NCBI RefSeq assembly: GCF_013416555.1
Contig: NZ_JACCFG010000005.1
Span: 1 to 64,000 of the forward strand
Direction of reading: 5' to 3'
Length of the DNA stretch: 64,000 nucleotides
Origin: Sphingomonas sp. R-74633
GTDB taxonomy: Bacteria; Pseudomonadota; Alphaproteobacteria; Sphingomonadales; Sphingomonadaceae
A program made the translations under genes and the position numbers. Below the pieces are notes generated by a model, which saw nothing but the letters and a program-made list of their open reading frames with translations, was not told the DNA's origin and made no database searches. Every line of letters begins with the position of its first letter. The first letter of the stretch is position 1. This document shows positions 16,060 through 24,724 of this stretch, in pieces.

Positions 16060-16383
16060 ATGCTATTGGTAACTCTTTTGCTGATCGCCCAAGACGAACC
16101 TGAGACTTCGCGGATCGCGCGGGCGTGGAGCGAGTGCGTGATCGGAAAGGCGGCCCGATGGAGCGCACAGACCGAGGCGGCGCGCGCTTTGGCATCGGTC
16201 GCGGTTGCGGCATGTTCAAGCTACCGAGATGATTGGAAGCGTGCAGCATCTTTAGCGGCCGGCCTGGTCCCTGGGCGAGATGATGCGATTGTCGATCGAG
16301 AAACAGCTCAAATCGAACAGGGCATCGCGGACAAAGCGGCTGAAGTGGTGCTTGAGCTGCGCGCGCGCCGGGCTTTCAAATAG
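16060..16383 (+). CDS. small exported hypothetical protein
   Basis: 107 aa from the ATG at 16060, which has an AGGGAGA Shine-Dalgarno. A short hydrophobic N-terminus (MLLVTLLLIAQDEPE) could be a signal peptide. The rest is helical with two cysteines. A hairpin terminator follows at 16445. Function unknown. Confidence 0.55.
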   Translation: MLLVTLLLIAQDEPETSRIARAWSECVIGKAARWSAQTEAARALASVAVAACSSYRDDWKRAASLAAGLVPGRDDAIVDRETAQIEQGIADKAAEVVLELRARRAFK

Positions 16384-16444
16384 CATCGCGGCCAGCATTC
16401 GACGCGCAGGGCGCGTCGGATGTGGTGCGGCCGCGTCATAATCC

Positions 16445-16470
16445 CCGCGCCATTGGCGCGGTTTCTTCCT
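16445..16470 (+). terminator. hairpin terminator
   Basis: CCGCGCC (16445-16451), ATT loop, GGCGCGG (16455-16461), then a T-rich stretch TTTCTTCCTT. Lies about 60 bp after the small exported protein gene and should end its transcript. Confidence 0.7.
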
Positions 16471-16597
16471 TCGCCGATGATCCTGCAACCCTGCTGCGGA
16501 TCGCTTCGCGCCCTCGCGCCCCGACCCTGTTGCGGCAGCACGTGTTGCGCCCCAACCCTTTGGTTGGTAAACAGTGAAATAGCCCGCGATTGCTGCC

Positions 16598-16875
16598 CGC
16601 TACCGCTAGGGTCAGGGGGAAGTAGCGGCCTAGGTAGCAGCTGAACGTAGCGGCTAACATCCTGAAATCACTAAACTAATCGCGCGGTGCTACGTGCTAC
16701 CTCGCGTTTCGCGCGCGGGTTATGCACATACGCGCGCGGGCGCATACGCGCGTATAAAGGGAGGGGTATAAGGGTAGCACGTAGCACCATATATATAAGT
16801 CTTTATAATCAATAGGTTAGCCGCTACGTTCGGCCTGCTACGCGGTTTCAGCGTCAACGTAGCAGGTAGCAGCGC
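16598..16875. other. candidate phage replication origin or packaging region
   Basis: Part of the gene-free stretch 16384-16981. It holds about a dozen GTAGC/GCTAC pentamers in both orientations. A perfect 16-bp inverted pair, GGTGCTACGTGCTACC (16686-16701) and GGTAGCACGTAGCACC (16773-16788), encloses a DnaA-box-like TTATGCACA (16720-16728) and alternating CG-rich sequence. An AT-rich segment (16788-16822) follows at once. Iterons, a DnaA box and an AT-rich unwinding element together suggest an origin. The position just before the terminase genes also fits a pac/cos recognition site. Confidence 0.55.
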
Positions 16876-16981
16876 CCGGCGGCTGATTGGACGCGGCGCT
16901 TTCCGATGCGATAGATGCGCAGCCCTTCCTCACGGTGGGGTGCGCTCGTGGTCGCTGGGACCAATAAAATATGGGGCGGAA

Positions 16982-17548
16982 ATGGCTGACGGGGGCACCG
17001 GCCTTGCGTCGGCCGTTGGCCAGGCGATCGAGCGGCGCGGCGAGATGATGTTCGCCGATCCTGAGCAGGTCGAACTCGCGCTCGAAGCCGCCGGCGGGCT
17101 GCGCGATCTCCCCGCGGTGAAGGCGGCGGTGGTCGAGGTGCGCAAGGCCGGTCGGCCGAAGAATTCGCCGAACAAGCGCACCGGCAAGATCCGCGACTTT
17201 CTCCTCTCCCAGCACCGGCATCCGCTGCACACGCTCGCGATGATGCAGGACCAATCGCCCGACGTCCTGGCGGCCCAGCTCGACTGCTCGAAGCTCGAGG
17301 CGGCGCGCGTGATCGTGGCCGCTGCCGGCGAGCTGGCGCCGTACTGCGAGAGCCGCATGCCGATCGGCATCGCCAACGCGGGCGAGGGCCACATGATGAT
17401 GGTCCTGGGCGCTGGGGCGCCGATCGTCGCCGCGTTACAGGGCGGTGCGTCGATCGATCGCGCGACCGGTGCGCTGACCTTCGGACCGCCACCGGAAGTC
17501 GCTGATTTTACTGAGGTTTCCGATGACGAAGCGGGAGCGTCGGAATGA
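16982..17548 (+). CDS. putative terminase small subunit
   Basis: 188 aa from the ATG at 16982. It precedes the large terminase by one small gene. The middle (GRPKNSPNKRTGKIRDFLLS) is basic, and DVLAAQLDCSKLEAARVIVA looks like a helix-turn-helix. The assignment rests on position, size and a DNA-binding-like segment, not on a clear family match. It would recognise the packaging site, possibly the repeats just upstream. Confidence 0.6.
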   Translation: MADGGTGLASAVGQAIERRGEMMFADPEQVELALEAAGGLRDLPAVKAAVVEVRKAGRPKNSPNKRTGKIRDFLLSQHRHPLHTLAMMQDQSPDVLAAQLDCSKLEAARVIVAAAGELAPYCESRMPIGIANAGEGHMMMVLGAGAPIVAALQGGASIDRATGALTFGPPPEVADFTEVSDDEAGASE

Positions 17549-17880
17549 TGCAGTCGGAACGCATGCGCTATCGCACTGAGAAAGTGCGGAAATCCGGCAC
17601 AGCGCGTCAGGTTGTGCAGCTTCTTCGCCGGGTGGCCAGCGCCGCCCAGGCGGCCCTCCCGGCCGGTGGTGAGACGCAGCGCCGGGCAGGGGGGGGTGTC
17701 GTTTTCCGGGCGGCACCCCCGCCCCCCCCCAAGCCGGGGACGAACGTCCAGCCGGGTTCGTCGCACGACATATTCGCATTTTTGGGGGCGGATCTCGCCC
17801 CTTATGCCCTGTTTGCCCAGCACCCGGCTCGCGAATATCTCGCGAACCTCAACTCCATCGATACGGGGTTGGGGGTATGA
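17545..17880 (+). CDS. hypothetical protein between terminase genes
   Basis: 111 aa, overlapping both neighbours as ATGA. The sequence is poor in protein character in the middle (AAPPPPPKPG) and contains G8 (17688-17695) and C9 (17722-17730) runs, so its frame is fragile. The start (ERMRYRTEKVRKSG) and the end (FGADLAPYALFAQHPAREY analog region) look more natural. It may be a real spacer gene or a frame-damaged one. Confidence 0.35.
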   Translation: MMQSERMRYRTEKVRKSGTARQVVQLLRRVASAAQAALPAGGETQRRAGGGVVFRAAPPPPPKPGTNVQPGSSHDIFAFLGADLAPYALFAQHPAREYLANLNSIDTGLGV

Positions 17881-19526
17881 GCGCCGCCGTCTCACTCATG
17901 CTGGCGTCGGGGCCGGTGGGCGCGGCCTTCCGCGCCTGCCTGGCGTTCCTCACCCTCGTCATGGGCCCGGTGGGCAGTGGCAAGACCACGGACTGCATCG
18001 CCAAGGGTGTTCAGTGCGGGGCGATGCAGGAGGCGGTCTGGGACCAAACCCGGCTCGGGGGTAAGGGATGCTTCGTGCGCAAGTGCCGTGGCGCGGTGGT
18101 GAGGGACACCTATCCTAACCTCGATCGCACGGTAATCAAGTCGTGGTGGAAGTGGTTCCCCAAGAACATGGGCCACTGGTCCGGTGAGGCGCCGCGCACG
18201 CACCGCTTCACGCTCGACATGTGGGACCATTCGGACCCGGCCAAGCCGTTCTTCTTCCAGCTCGACATGGAAGTGCTGTTCATCGCGATCGGCGACAATG
18301 CGGTGGAGGATGTGCTGCGCGGGCTTGAGCTTACCTGGCTCTGGCTGAACGAAACCGATCTGCTTTCGCGCGCGATCATCGAGATCGGTATCGGCCGCGT
18401 GGGCCGCTATCCCTCGGGCAAGGACGGGCGCTGCCTGTTCCCCCAGATCTTCTGCGACATGAACGCGCCGGAAGAAGATAACTGGACGGTTCCCCTGTTC
18501 ATCGAAAAGCAGCTGGATCCGGCGGCCAAGGCTGCGATCGAAAAGCGCATGCGTGAGGTGGCCAACGATAATGGGCCGGTGCGCGAGGTGATCGGCTTTT
18601 ACCGGCAGCCGGGCGGGCTCGAGGACGGGGCCGAAAACCTGCAGAACCTACCCGGCGGTCGCGGCTATTACGAGCTGCAGGTCGCGGTGATGGCAGCGGA
18701 CAAGGCCCGGCGCATGGTGCACAACCGCATCGGCCCGGTGCGCAAGGGCACGCTGGTTTATCCTGAGTTCGTCGACGATCTGCTCTACGACGATGAAAAG
18801 GGCGCGCAGACCGGGCATGTGCGCGAGTTCGACGTGAACCCGCGCTGGCCGGTTCTGATCGGTGCCGATCAGGATGTCTGCCCAGGGCTCGTCTTCGCCC
18901 AGCTCGATCCGCAGACCGACCAGCTGATGATCTTCGACGAGCTGGCGCGCATCTTCGAGAACGAGGATGGCAACATCGTCGTCAGCCAGATGGGCGGTGA
19001 GGCATTCGGCCGGCAGGCGGCGCTCCACCTGGCGACGCATTACCCCGCGCTGAGCGTGGGGCTGGTGACCGCCGATCCCGCCGGCAGCAACGGCGAGAAG
19101 GCGATCGAGGGCACAAGCTGGCGGCGCCAGTTTCAGAAGGGGCTGGGCGTGAACGTGCGCAAGTGCACGGTGCCGGGCAATTCGATCGAGCTGCGCACCA
19201 AGGCGATCCGCGACCGGCTGGGCTCCAAAATTCCGGGAAAGCCTCAGCTGGTCGTTCATCGGCGCTGCACGATCCTGCGGAAGGCTTTCACTTCCCGTTA
19301 CGTGTTCAAGCGGATTGCGGCGGGCGGTGCGGTGGACAGCGGCAAGTTCGCGGACGCCCCCGTGAAGGCCCAGGGCTACTCCGATGTGATGAACGCCGCC
19401 GAGTACCTCGCCTTCGAGGTGAACAAGGGGCTGAGCTTCTCGGCCGTGGGTCCGGCGGCGACGCGCGGACCGGGGCGGCAGATCGTCAACGACAGCGAAT
19501 ATGAAATGTTCGGAAGGGTCGGATGA
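17877..19526 (+). CDS. terL: terminase large subunit
   Basis: 549 aa. Walker A GPVGSGKTT (30-38), Walker B WLWLNETD (154-161), and nuclease-domain acidic residues Asp331/Asp333 in GADQD, Asp400 in TADPAG and Asp503 in YSDVMNAAEY. This is the ATPase/nuclease motor that cuts concatemeric phage DNA and pumps it into the prohead through the portal encoded at 21513. The start overlaps the previous stop by 4 bp, and the end overlaps the next ATG. Confidence 0.95.
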   Translation: MSAAVSLMLASGPVGAAFRACLAFLTLVMGPVGSGKTTDCIAKGVQCGAMQEAVWDQTRLGGKGCFVRKCRGAVVRDTYPNLDRTVIKSWWKWFPKNMGHWSGEAPRTHRFTLDMWDHSDPAKPFFFQLDMEVLFIAIGDNAVEDVLRGLELTWLWLNETDLLSRAIIEIGIGRVGRYPSGKDGRCLFPQIFCDMNAPEEDNWTVPLFIEKQLDPAAKAAIEKRMREVANDNGPVREVIGFYRQPGGLEDGAENLQNLPGGRGYYELQVAVMAADKARRMVHNRIGPVRKGTLVYPEFVDDLLYDDEKGAQTGHVREFDVNPRWPVLIGADQDVCPGLVFAQLDPQTDQLMIFDELARIFENEDGNIVVSQMGGEAFGRQAALHLATHYPALSVGLVTADPAGSNGEKAIEGTSWRRQFQKGLGVNVRKCTVPGNSIELRTKAIRDRLGSKIPGKPQLVVHRRCTILRKAFTSRYVFKRIAAGGAVDSGKFADAPVKAQGYSDVMNAAEYLAFEVNKGLSFSAVGPAATRGPGRQIVNDSEYEMFGRVG

Positions 19527-19852
19527 CCGCCGCCGCCCCGATCTTGCCGGAAAACCGGCAGACCCCGCAATCCGGGCAGTCGCCGGAAAAAGGGCAGTCG
19601 CGCCTGGCGGAGCGCGCCAAGAAGCTTGGGGCGCTCAATCGCGCGGGAGCGCTGATGGGGTGCGCGAAACTCGCGCGCGAGATGGGCCAGAGCGACCGCA
19701 CGATGCGCGCCTATGCCGCCTGCGAGATCGCGCTGCCCGACGCTGTGCTGATCGGCGCCGCGGGCGCGCTCGAGCGCGAGGCGCAGGCCATGATCGATCA
19801 TGCCGCGAAGCTGCGCGCGCTCGCGGCGCAACCCAGGGGAGACGGGAAATGA
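19523..19852 (+). CDS. hypothetical phage protein with possible HTH
   Basis: 109 aa. A Gln/Pro-rich N-terminus is followed by GALMGCAKLAREMGQSDRTMRAYAACE, which could be a helix-turn-helix, and an Ala-rich helix. Located directly after terL. No family recognised. Confidence 0.65.
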   Translation: MTAAAPILPENRQTPQSGQSPEKGQSRLAERAKKLGALNRAGALMGCAKLAREMGQSDRTMRAYAACEIALPDAVLIGAAGALEREAQAMIDHAAKLRALAAQPRGDGK

Positions 19853-20085
19853 AGACGATCGGCGGTCTCGTCACCGCGCCGCTCAAGGCGCTGGGCATCA
19901 TTCCTTCGGCGCCGCCGCAACTCCCCGCGCCGACGATGACGCCGACGCGCGATGCCGCGCGCGATGCTGTTGCCGCATCGGACGAGATCCGGCGCCGCCG
20001 CGGTGGCGCGGCGGATGTGCTCACCTCGCGGATGGGCGCCGAGGCTGATGCCGGCGCCACCGGCAAACAGACCCTTGGAAGTTGA
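19849..20085 (+). CDS. small head-region protein
   Basis: 78 aa from the ATG at 19849. The C-terminal half (RRRGGAADVLTSRMG then GKQTLG) matches a motif seen at the end of many short proteins in phage head gene clusters. Function unproven; a minor virion component is plausible. Confidence 0.65.
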   Translation: MKTIGGLVTAPLKALGIIPSAPPQLPAPTMTPTRDAARDAVAASDEIRRRRGGAADVLTSRMGAEADAGATGKQTLGS

Positions 20086-20096
20086 AAGGAACGGAA

Positions 20097-20984
20097 ATGA
20101 GCGATGAAAGCGCGGGCGCTGGCCCGAACGAGGATGTGGGTGTGGTGGCGGTCGACGCGGTGACTGGACTCGATGCGCTGCTCGCGCTCGATCCGAAGCC
20201 CGAGACCGTGCTGATCGCTTTCGATCTGGCGGGCGTATTGGTGGCTGCGCACGCCGAGAGCGAGCGCCAAGCCGATCTGATCAGCGGCTTCCAGGCAATG
20301 CGCGGGCATCTGGTCACGGGTATGCAGGCGCTCGGGCTGCTTGCCGCCGAGGCCGACGCGCCGGAGAATGCCGATCTCGCGGATCTAGCGCTGCTGACGC
20401 TGGGCAATGCCGCCGAGGCAGTGAAGCGCTGCGAGGCGGATTTCACCGAAGTCTCGCGCCAGCGCGAGACGCTGCAGGGCCGTGTCGACGGGCTGGAAAA
20501 GGCTGCTGCCGGGCATGACGCGGCGCTGACCGCGGAGACGCAGCGCGCGAATGCGCTGCAGGGCGAGGTGACCGAGCTCAAGGCCGAGTTGGGCCGAGCG
20601 AAGAAAACGGCGGCGGCCAAGGTGGTTCCCGCGCCCAAGGCCCACAAGCTGCGCGACACGGCGCAGATGACGGAGAACCCCAAGCCCGAGGATCTGCTCG
20701 AGCGGCTGGCGGTGGCGCCGCACATCCTCGTCTTCTCCGATGGCGAGCGCGAGATCGTCGCGCTGGAAGCGGTGCAGATCGAGGGCGGCGCGGCGTGGAT
20801 GCGGCGCGGCGGCCGCGTGCTGCTGCGCGAGCCGGTGCGCGTGAAGCCCAATGTCAACGTGGAGCTGGCGGGCTTTGCGCTGTTCGACCGCAAGGGAAAG
20901 CAGATTGCCTGGTCGGCGCTCGCCCAGCCCTTGCGCATCGCGGCCGGACAGGACGTGAAGTTGGACGGGCAGGCACTTTTCTGA
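20097..20984 (+). CDS. coiled-coil phage protein
   Basis: 295 aa from the ATG at 20097, which has a good AAGGAACGG ribosome site. Residues about 110-180 form a coiled coil (SRQRETLQGRVDGLEKAAAG). The C-terminal 90 residues are beta-rich (ILVFSDGEREIVALEAVQIE). It sits between terL and portal. The role is unknown; a structural or scaffold-associated function is possible. Confidence 0.65.
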   Translation: MSDESAGAGPNEDVGVVAVDAVTGLDALLALDPKPETVLIAFDLAGVLVAAHAESERQADLISGFQAMRGHLVTGMQALGLLAAEADAPENADLADLALLTLGNAAEAVKRCEADFTEVSRQRETLQGRVDGLEKAAAGHDAALTAETQRANALQGEVTELKAELGRAKKTAAAKVVPAPKAHKLRDTAQMTENPKPEDLLERLAVAPHILVFSDGEREIVALEAVQIEGGAAWMRRGGRVLLREPVRVKPNVNVELAGFALFDRKGKQIAWSALAQPLRIAAGQDVKLDGQALF

Positions 20985-21032
20985 GGCGCGGCGGGCGCGG
21001 CGCGGTGCTGCGCCCCGATGTGGGAGGGTGAC

Positions 21033-21293
21033 ATGCGAAAGACCTATCTTCGACTGCTGGGCAGCTCGGCGCTGGTGTCGGCCGCGCTGCTCGGCGGCTG
21101 CACGCCGCGGCAGCTGGACGATGTGTGCAAGCGCGAGGTGTCCGCCCGTGCCGCGCTGGACGCGAGCGAGGCTCGGGCGCTGGCGATCACGGACGGCGTG
21201 AAGCGCGAAGCCGCGCTGGGCGCGATCCGCACCGCCCGCGCCGCGCTCGATAAGTGCCCGGTGGCCGCGCCGCCGGCGGGAGCGGTCCAGTGA
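21033..21293 (+). CDS. small phage lipoprotein
   Basis: 86 aa from the ATG at 21033. The signal sequence ends in LLGGC (Cys at about residue 23), a clear lipobox. The mature part has two helices with two further cysteines (DVCKREVSARAAL and DKCPVAAPP). Its size and type recall Rz1-like spanin lipoproteins, but it lies in the head module, far from the lysis genes. It is followed by two overlapping single-pass membrane peptides. Confidence 0.7.
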   Translation: MRKTYLRLLGSSALVSAALLGGCTPRQLDDVCKREVSARAALDASEARALAITDGVKREAALGAIRTARAALDKCPVAAPPAGAVQ

Positions 21294-21406
21294 GCGCGAG
21301 CCGCTGTGGCGTGCTCGGCCGCTTCGTGCTGGCCTGCGCCGCGGCGTTGCCCGTGGCGATGATCGCGATCGGTATCGCCGTGCAGCTTGGCGTGCGGATC
21401 GGCTGA
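21290..21406 (+). CDS. 38-aa membrane peptide
   Basis: GTG start overlapping the lipoprotein stop. Sequence MSASRCGVLGRFVLACAAAL continues into a hydrophobic stretch ending VQLGVRIG. One predicted transmembrane helix (about 11-33). The stop shares one base with the next ATG. Function unknown. Confidence 0.5.
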   Translation: MSASRCGVLGRFVLACAAALPVAMIAIGIAVQLGVRIG

Positions 21407-21516
21407 TGGGGAAGCGCATCGCCCAGGCGTGGATCGTGGCGGGCTTCGCGGCCCTGTGCCTCGTCATCCTCGCCTGGGCGGTGCTTTCGGCGGGTAGCGG
21501 GGAGATAGTGCGGTGA
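21406..21516 (+). CDS. 36-aa membrane peptide
   Basis: Starts MGKRIAQAWIVAGFAALCLV and ends SAGSGEIVR. One transmembrane helix (about 8-28) with a basic N-terminus. The stop overlaps the portal GTG (GTGA). It could be a holin-like or pinholin-like peptide, but this is inferred from topology only. Confidence 0.5.
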   Translation: MGKRIAQAWIVAGFAALCLVILAWAVLSAGSGEIVR

Positions 21517-23168
21517 CCGACAGCCTGCAGAACGAGACCGACGTGAAAACCCTGCTCGATCACCAGCGGATGATGGAAGGCGAGCGCATGCTCTATGAGC
21601 CGCTGTGGCGCGAGCTGGACGAGCGCGTCGATCCGCAGGCGGCCGGCGGCTTCGACAAGCGCACGCCGGGGGGTGACCGCGGCAATGGTAATTTCGACGC
21701 GACCGCGACCACCGGGCTGGACAATTACACCGCGGCGATCGCGGGCCTGACGATCCCGACCGGGCAGACCTGGGCATCGCTGACCACGCCCGACAAGGAT
21801 CTTAACAAGCTGCCCGAGGTGCAGCGCTGGCTCGAGCATGCCAACGACCGGCTGTTCGCCTGCCGCTATGCGCCTGGCGCGGGCTTCGAGGTGCAGGCGA
21901 CCGCGGATATCCGGCAGGGCGGCAAGTACGGCACCGCGCCGCTCTGGGTGGACGAGGTGGTGGGCCGTGGCCTGTTCTATCGATCGATCCATATGAGCGA
22001 GGCCTGGATCGACCTGGACTTCACGGGCCGCGTCGACACGTTCCACCGGAAATATGAGCTGACGGCGCGCCAGGCCGCGCAGAAGTTCGGCCGTGATGCG
22101 CTGAGCGACAAGATGCTGTGCTGCCTGACCGACGACAATCCGGCCAAGCAATATGAGAAGTTCGAGTTCCTGCACGCGGTGCGGCCGAACGGCGACTATG
22201 AATATGGCGCGCCGGCGCATCTGGGCATGCCCGACATGGGCTGGACGATCGCGGTCGACGAAAAGGCGCTGATCCGCAAGCTCGGTTATCACAGCTTCCC
22301 GGTTCCCACCTCGCGCACGATCGTGACGCCCGGCGCGACCTATGGCCGCTCGCCGGCGATGAAGGTGATCGGCACGATCCGTGTGCTGCAGGAGATCGCC
22401 AAGACGATGCTGCGCGCGGCGCACAAGTCGGTCGATCCCGCGCTCGCCTTTTTCGATGACGGCAACATCTCGCGGCTGGCGACCAAGCCTGGGGGCTTCA
22501 ATCCCAATCTGGTGGATGAGATGGGAAACCTGCTCGTCCATGCGATCCCCGGTGGTGGCGACCTGAGCTGGGGCCTGAAGGTGCAGGAGGAAGAGCGCCA
22601 GGTGGTGCGCGATGCGTTCCTCGAGCGCATTTTCCAGCTGCTGTTCGATCCGACCGACCGGATGACCGCGACCGAGGTGCTGGAGCGCGCGCAGAAGGAG
22701 GGCCTGCTCGTCGGCCCGTACCGCGCAACGCAGGAGACCGAGAAGCTGGCGCCGATGACGACGCGCGAGCTCGATATCCTGATGCGCGCCCGCCAGATCG
22801 ACCCGATGCCGCCGGTGATGCGCGAGGCCGGTGTGCGACAGCCGGTGGCCGAATACCAGAACGGGCTGGCGCGCATGGCGCGGGCCGAGGAAGCATCGGG
22901 CTTCATGCGCCTGGTGGAGATCACCGCGCAGGTATCGGGCTTCGATCCCGGCGCCGCCGATCACATCAATTTCGACCGCGCCGTGCCCGGCGTGGCCGAA
23001 GTGCTTTCGGTGCGGCCGAGTTGGCTCAACTCGCCCGACGAGGTGGCGGCCAAGCGCCAGCAGCGCGAGCAGGCGCAGGCGATGCAGTCGCTCACCGAAA
23101 GCGCGCCCGCCATGGCCGGCGCGGCGCTTGACCTGGCCAAGGCCAATGACGTGGCGGCGGCGGCATAG
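21513..23168 (+). CDS. portal (head-to-tail connector) protein
   Basis: 551 aa from a GTG. The N-terminal MMEGERMLYEPLWRELDERV followed by ATTGLDNYTAAIAGLTIPTG matches the T7-like head-tail connector family (PF12236). It forms the dodecameric ring through which DNA is packaged and ejected. The C-terminus is Gln/Ala-rich. Placement after terminase and before scaffold and capsid is the usual podovirus order. Confidence 0.92.
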   Translation: MTDSLQNETDVKTLLDHQRMMEGERMLYEPLWRELDERVDPQAAGGFDKRTPGGDRGNGNFDATATTGLDNYTAAIAGLTIPTGQTWASLTTPDKDLNKLPEVQRWLEHANDRLFACRYAPGAGFEVQATADIRQGGKYGTAPLWVDEVVGRGLFYRSIHMSEAWIDLDFTGRVDTFHRKYELTARQAAQKFGRDALSDKMLCCLTDDNPAKQYEKFEFLHAVRPNGDYEYGAPAHLGMPDMGWTIAVDEKALIRKLGYHSFPVPTSRTIVTPGATYGRSPAMKVIGTIRVLQEIAKTMLRAAHKSVDPALAFFDDGNISRLATKPGGFNPNLVDEMGNLLVHAIPGGGDLSWGLKVQEEERQVVRDAFLERIFQLLFDPTDRMTATEVLERAQKEGLLVGPYRATQETEKLAPMTTRELDILMRARQIDPMPPVMREAGVRQPVAEYQNGLARMARAEEASGFMRLVEITAQVSGFDPGAADHINFDRAVPGVAEVLSVRPSWLNSPDEVAAKRQQREQAQAMQSLTESAPAMAGAALDLAKANDVAAAA

Positions 23169-23471
23169 ATGGGCGCGCTGCTCGATCAGGCGCAGGCGCT
23201 CGCGCGCAATCTGCTCCGGAAACGGGCGGTGGTCCTTGGGCTGCACTATCGGCGGCTGTTTACGCCGGACGCTGGCGTGGATCGCGACGCGGAAATCGTG
23301 CTCGCCGATCTGCGCGAGTTCTGCCGCTATTCGCGGACGAGCTTCACGCCCGACCCCTATCTGACCGCGCGAAACGAGGGCCGTCGCGACGTGTTCCTCC
23401 GGATCGTCGGCCTGATCGAACTTGACCCCGCCCAGGTGCGGCAATTCATGGAGCTGGAAGATGATTTATAA
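23169..23471 (+). CDS. Bbp19-like phage protein
   Basis: 100 aa. The core ADLREFCRYSRTSFTPDPY and ARNEGRRDVFLRIVGLIEL match the Bbp19-like family found next to podovirus portal genes. Probably a small virion or assembly protein; function unproven. It begins right after the portal stop and overlaps the scaffold gene by 11 bp. Confidence 0.8.
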   Translation: MGALLDQAQALARNLLRKRAVVLGLHYRRLFTPDAGVDRDAEIVLADLREFCRYSRTSFTPDPYLTARNEGRRDVFLRIVGLIELDPAQVRQFMELEDDL

Positions 23472-24429
23472 CCGACGTCCGGCGCTGGCCGGCATTCGCA
23501 TCACCGCCGCCGAGCGCCGCATGGGGCGGCTGATGCGCGCGCCTGACGGGCACGGCGATGACGATGGCGGCGGCGGTGGTGGTGACGGCGGCGGTGATGA
23601 TCTCGCGGATCCTCCGGCAGATCCGCCCGCCGATACGCCGCCCTGGTATGGCGATCTCTCTGCGGACGCGAAGGGCAGCGCGCCGTCGGATCGTGACTGG
23701 ATGACTGGCAAGGGCTTCACCGATCCGGCGGCGATGGTGCAGGGCTATCGCGCGCTCGAGACCAAGCTGGGCGAGCGCAAGGGGATCGAGATCCCCGGCG
23801 ACGACGCGACGGACGAGGCGAAGGCTGCCTATCGCGCGGCGATCGGCGTGCCCGACAGTGCCGAGGGTTATGCGGTCAACATCCCCGAGGGCTGGGAGGC
23901 GGATATGGCGATCCTTGGCCCGCTGAGCCAGGACGCGCATGAGATCGGCGCGCCCAAGGCGGTGTTCGATGCGCTTGCCGAGAAGATGATCTCGCGCTTC
24001 GTCGTTGCGCATAATGCGCTGGTGACGCAGCATGATAGCGAGCGCGCGGCGGTGGAGGCCGGCTGGGGCGGGCAGAAGGCGCATAATCTCGAGCTGTATC
24101 GGCGCGGCATGGTGGCCTTCGGTTTCACCGCCGAGGAAGCTGAGAAGATGCAGGTCGCGCTGGGCGAAGGCGGCACGCGCAAGATGATGGAGGCCGGGCT
24201 CAAGCTTGGCCAGCTCTCCAACGAGGACGGCTTTATTCCGGGCAGCCGCCGCGACTTCGGTATCACGCCGGACGCGGCACGGATCAAACTGGCCGAGCGG
24301 GAGAAGGATCGCGAGTGGGTCGCGCGATTGCAGGCGAAGGATCCTGCCACCGTGGCTGAGCATGCGCGTCTGGTTGCCGTGACCTCAGAAGATGACGAGC
24401 GCAAGGCGCGCGAGGCGCGGGCGGCATAG
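23461..24429 (+). CDS. capsid scaffolding protein
   Basis: 322 aa from the ATG at 23461. A disordered Gly/Asp-rich stretch (about 30-60, partly GGGGGDGGG) precedes WMTGKGFTDPAAMVQGYRAL, IPGDDATDEAKAAYRAAIGV and a helical, charged C-terminus. This pattern is typical of podovirus capsid-assembly scaffolds, which template the procapsid and are then lost. It precedes the capsid gene. Confidence 0.82.
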   Translation: MIYNRRPALAGIRITAAERRMGRLMRAPDGHGDDDGGGGGGDGGGDDLADPPADPPADTPPWYGDLSADAKGSAPSDRDWMTGKGFTDPAAMVQGYRALETKLGERKGIEIPGDDATDEAKAAYRAAIGVPDSAEGYAVNIPEGWEADMAILGPLSQDAHEIGAPKAVFDALAEKMISRFVVAHNALVTQHDSERAAVEAGWGGQKAHNLELYRRGMVAFGFTAEEAEKMQVALGEGGTRKMMEAGLKLGQLSNEDGFIPGSRRDFGITPDAARIKLAEREKDREWVARLQAKDPATVAEHARLVAVTSEDDERKAREARAA

Positions 24430-24680
24430 TGGCCAGCCTGCCGCCCGACCTGTCGGTCGTGCGCCTTCATAGCGAGGCGATGGCGGCCGATATCGTCGGC
24501 TCGCTTCGGCGCGCGGCTGACAACATCGCCGCGGAAGGTGAAGCGGATGATCGCACTGTGGCCGTTGTCGCCGTCTCCGTCAGCGAGTCGGGTGAAGTCG
24601 CGCTGTATGGCTGGGGGCGGTGCTCGGACCGGTTCACCGTGATCGGCATGCTGCACGCGGCGATCGTCCAGCAGGGCTAG
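24429..24680 (+). CDS. small hypothetical protein
   Basis: 83 aa from a GTG that shares one base with the scaffold stop. It has a helix (HSEAMAADIVGSLRRAADNI) followed by beta strands (TVAVVAVSVSESGEVALYGW). No family recognised. Confidence 0.6.
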   Translation: MASLPPDLSVVRLHSEAMAADIVGSLRRAADNIAAEGEADDRTVAVVAVSVSESGEVALYGWGRCSDRFTVIGMLHAAIVQQG

Positions 24681-24692
24681 GGAACAAAAGAC

Positions 24693-24724
24693 TTGACAGC
24701 ACGATTTCTCCATAGGAGAAATCG
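24693..24724 (+). promoter_or_regulatory. TTGACA plus 23-bp perfect palindrome before capsid gene
   Basis: A consensus -35 TTGACA (24693-24698) is followed after 3 bp by a palindrome with 10-bp arms, CGATTTCTCC (24702-24711) and GGAGAAATCG (24715-24724), and an ATA loop. No T-tail follows, so it is not a typical terminator. It could be a capsid promoter with an operator, or an RNA hairpin at the head of a long leader. The rest of 24725-24935 holds further GC-rich inverted repeats (GGCGGCC/GGCCGCC) and no gene. Confidence 0.5.

Noticed and set aside
16436..16660. Short minus-strand frames in the gene-free region before terS
   Set aside because: No ribosome site, no protein-like composition and no coupling to neighbours.
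20385..23444. A 1019-codon minus-strand frame opposite the portal gene
   Set aside because: A shadow of GC-rich coding: composition is His/Arg/Ala-rich without domains, and the plus-strand genes are well supported.
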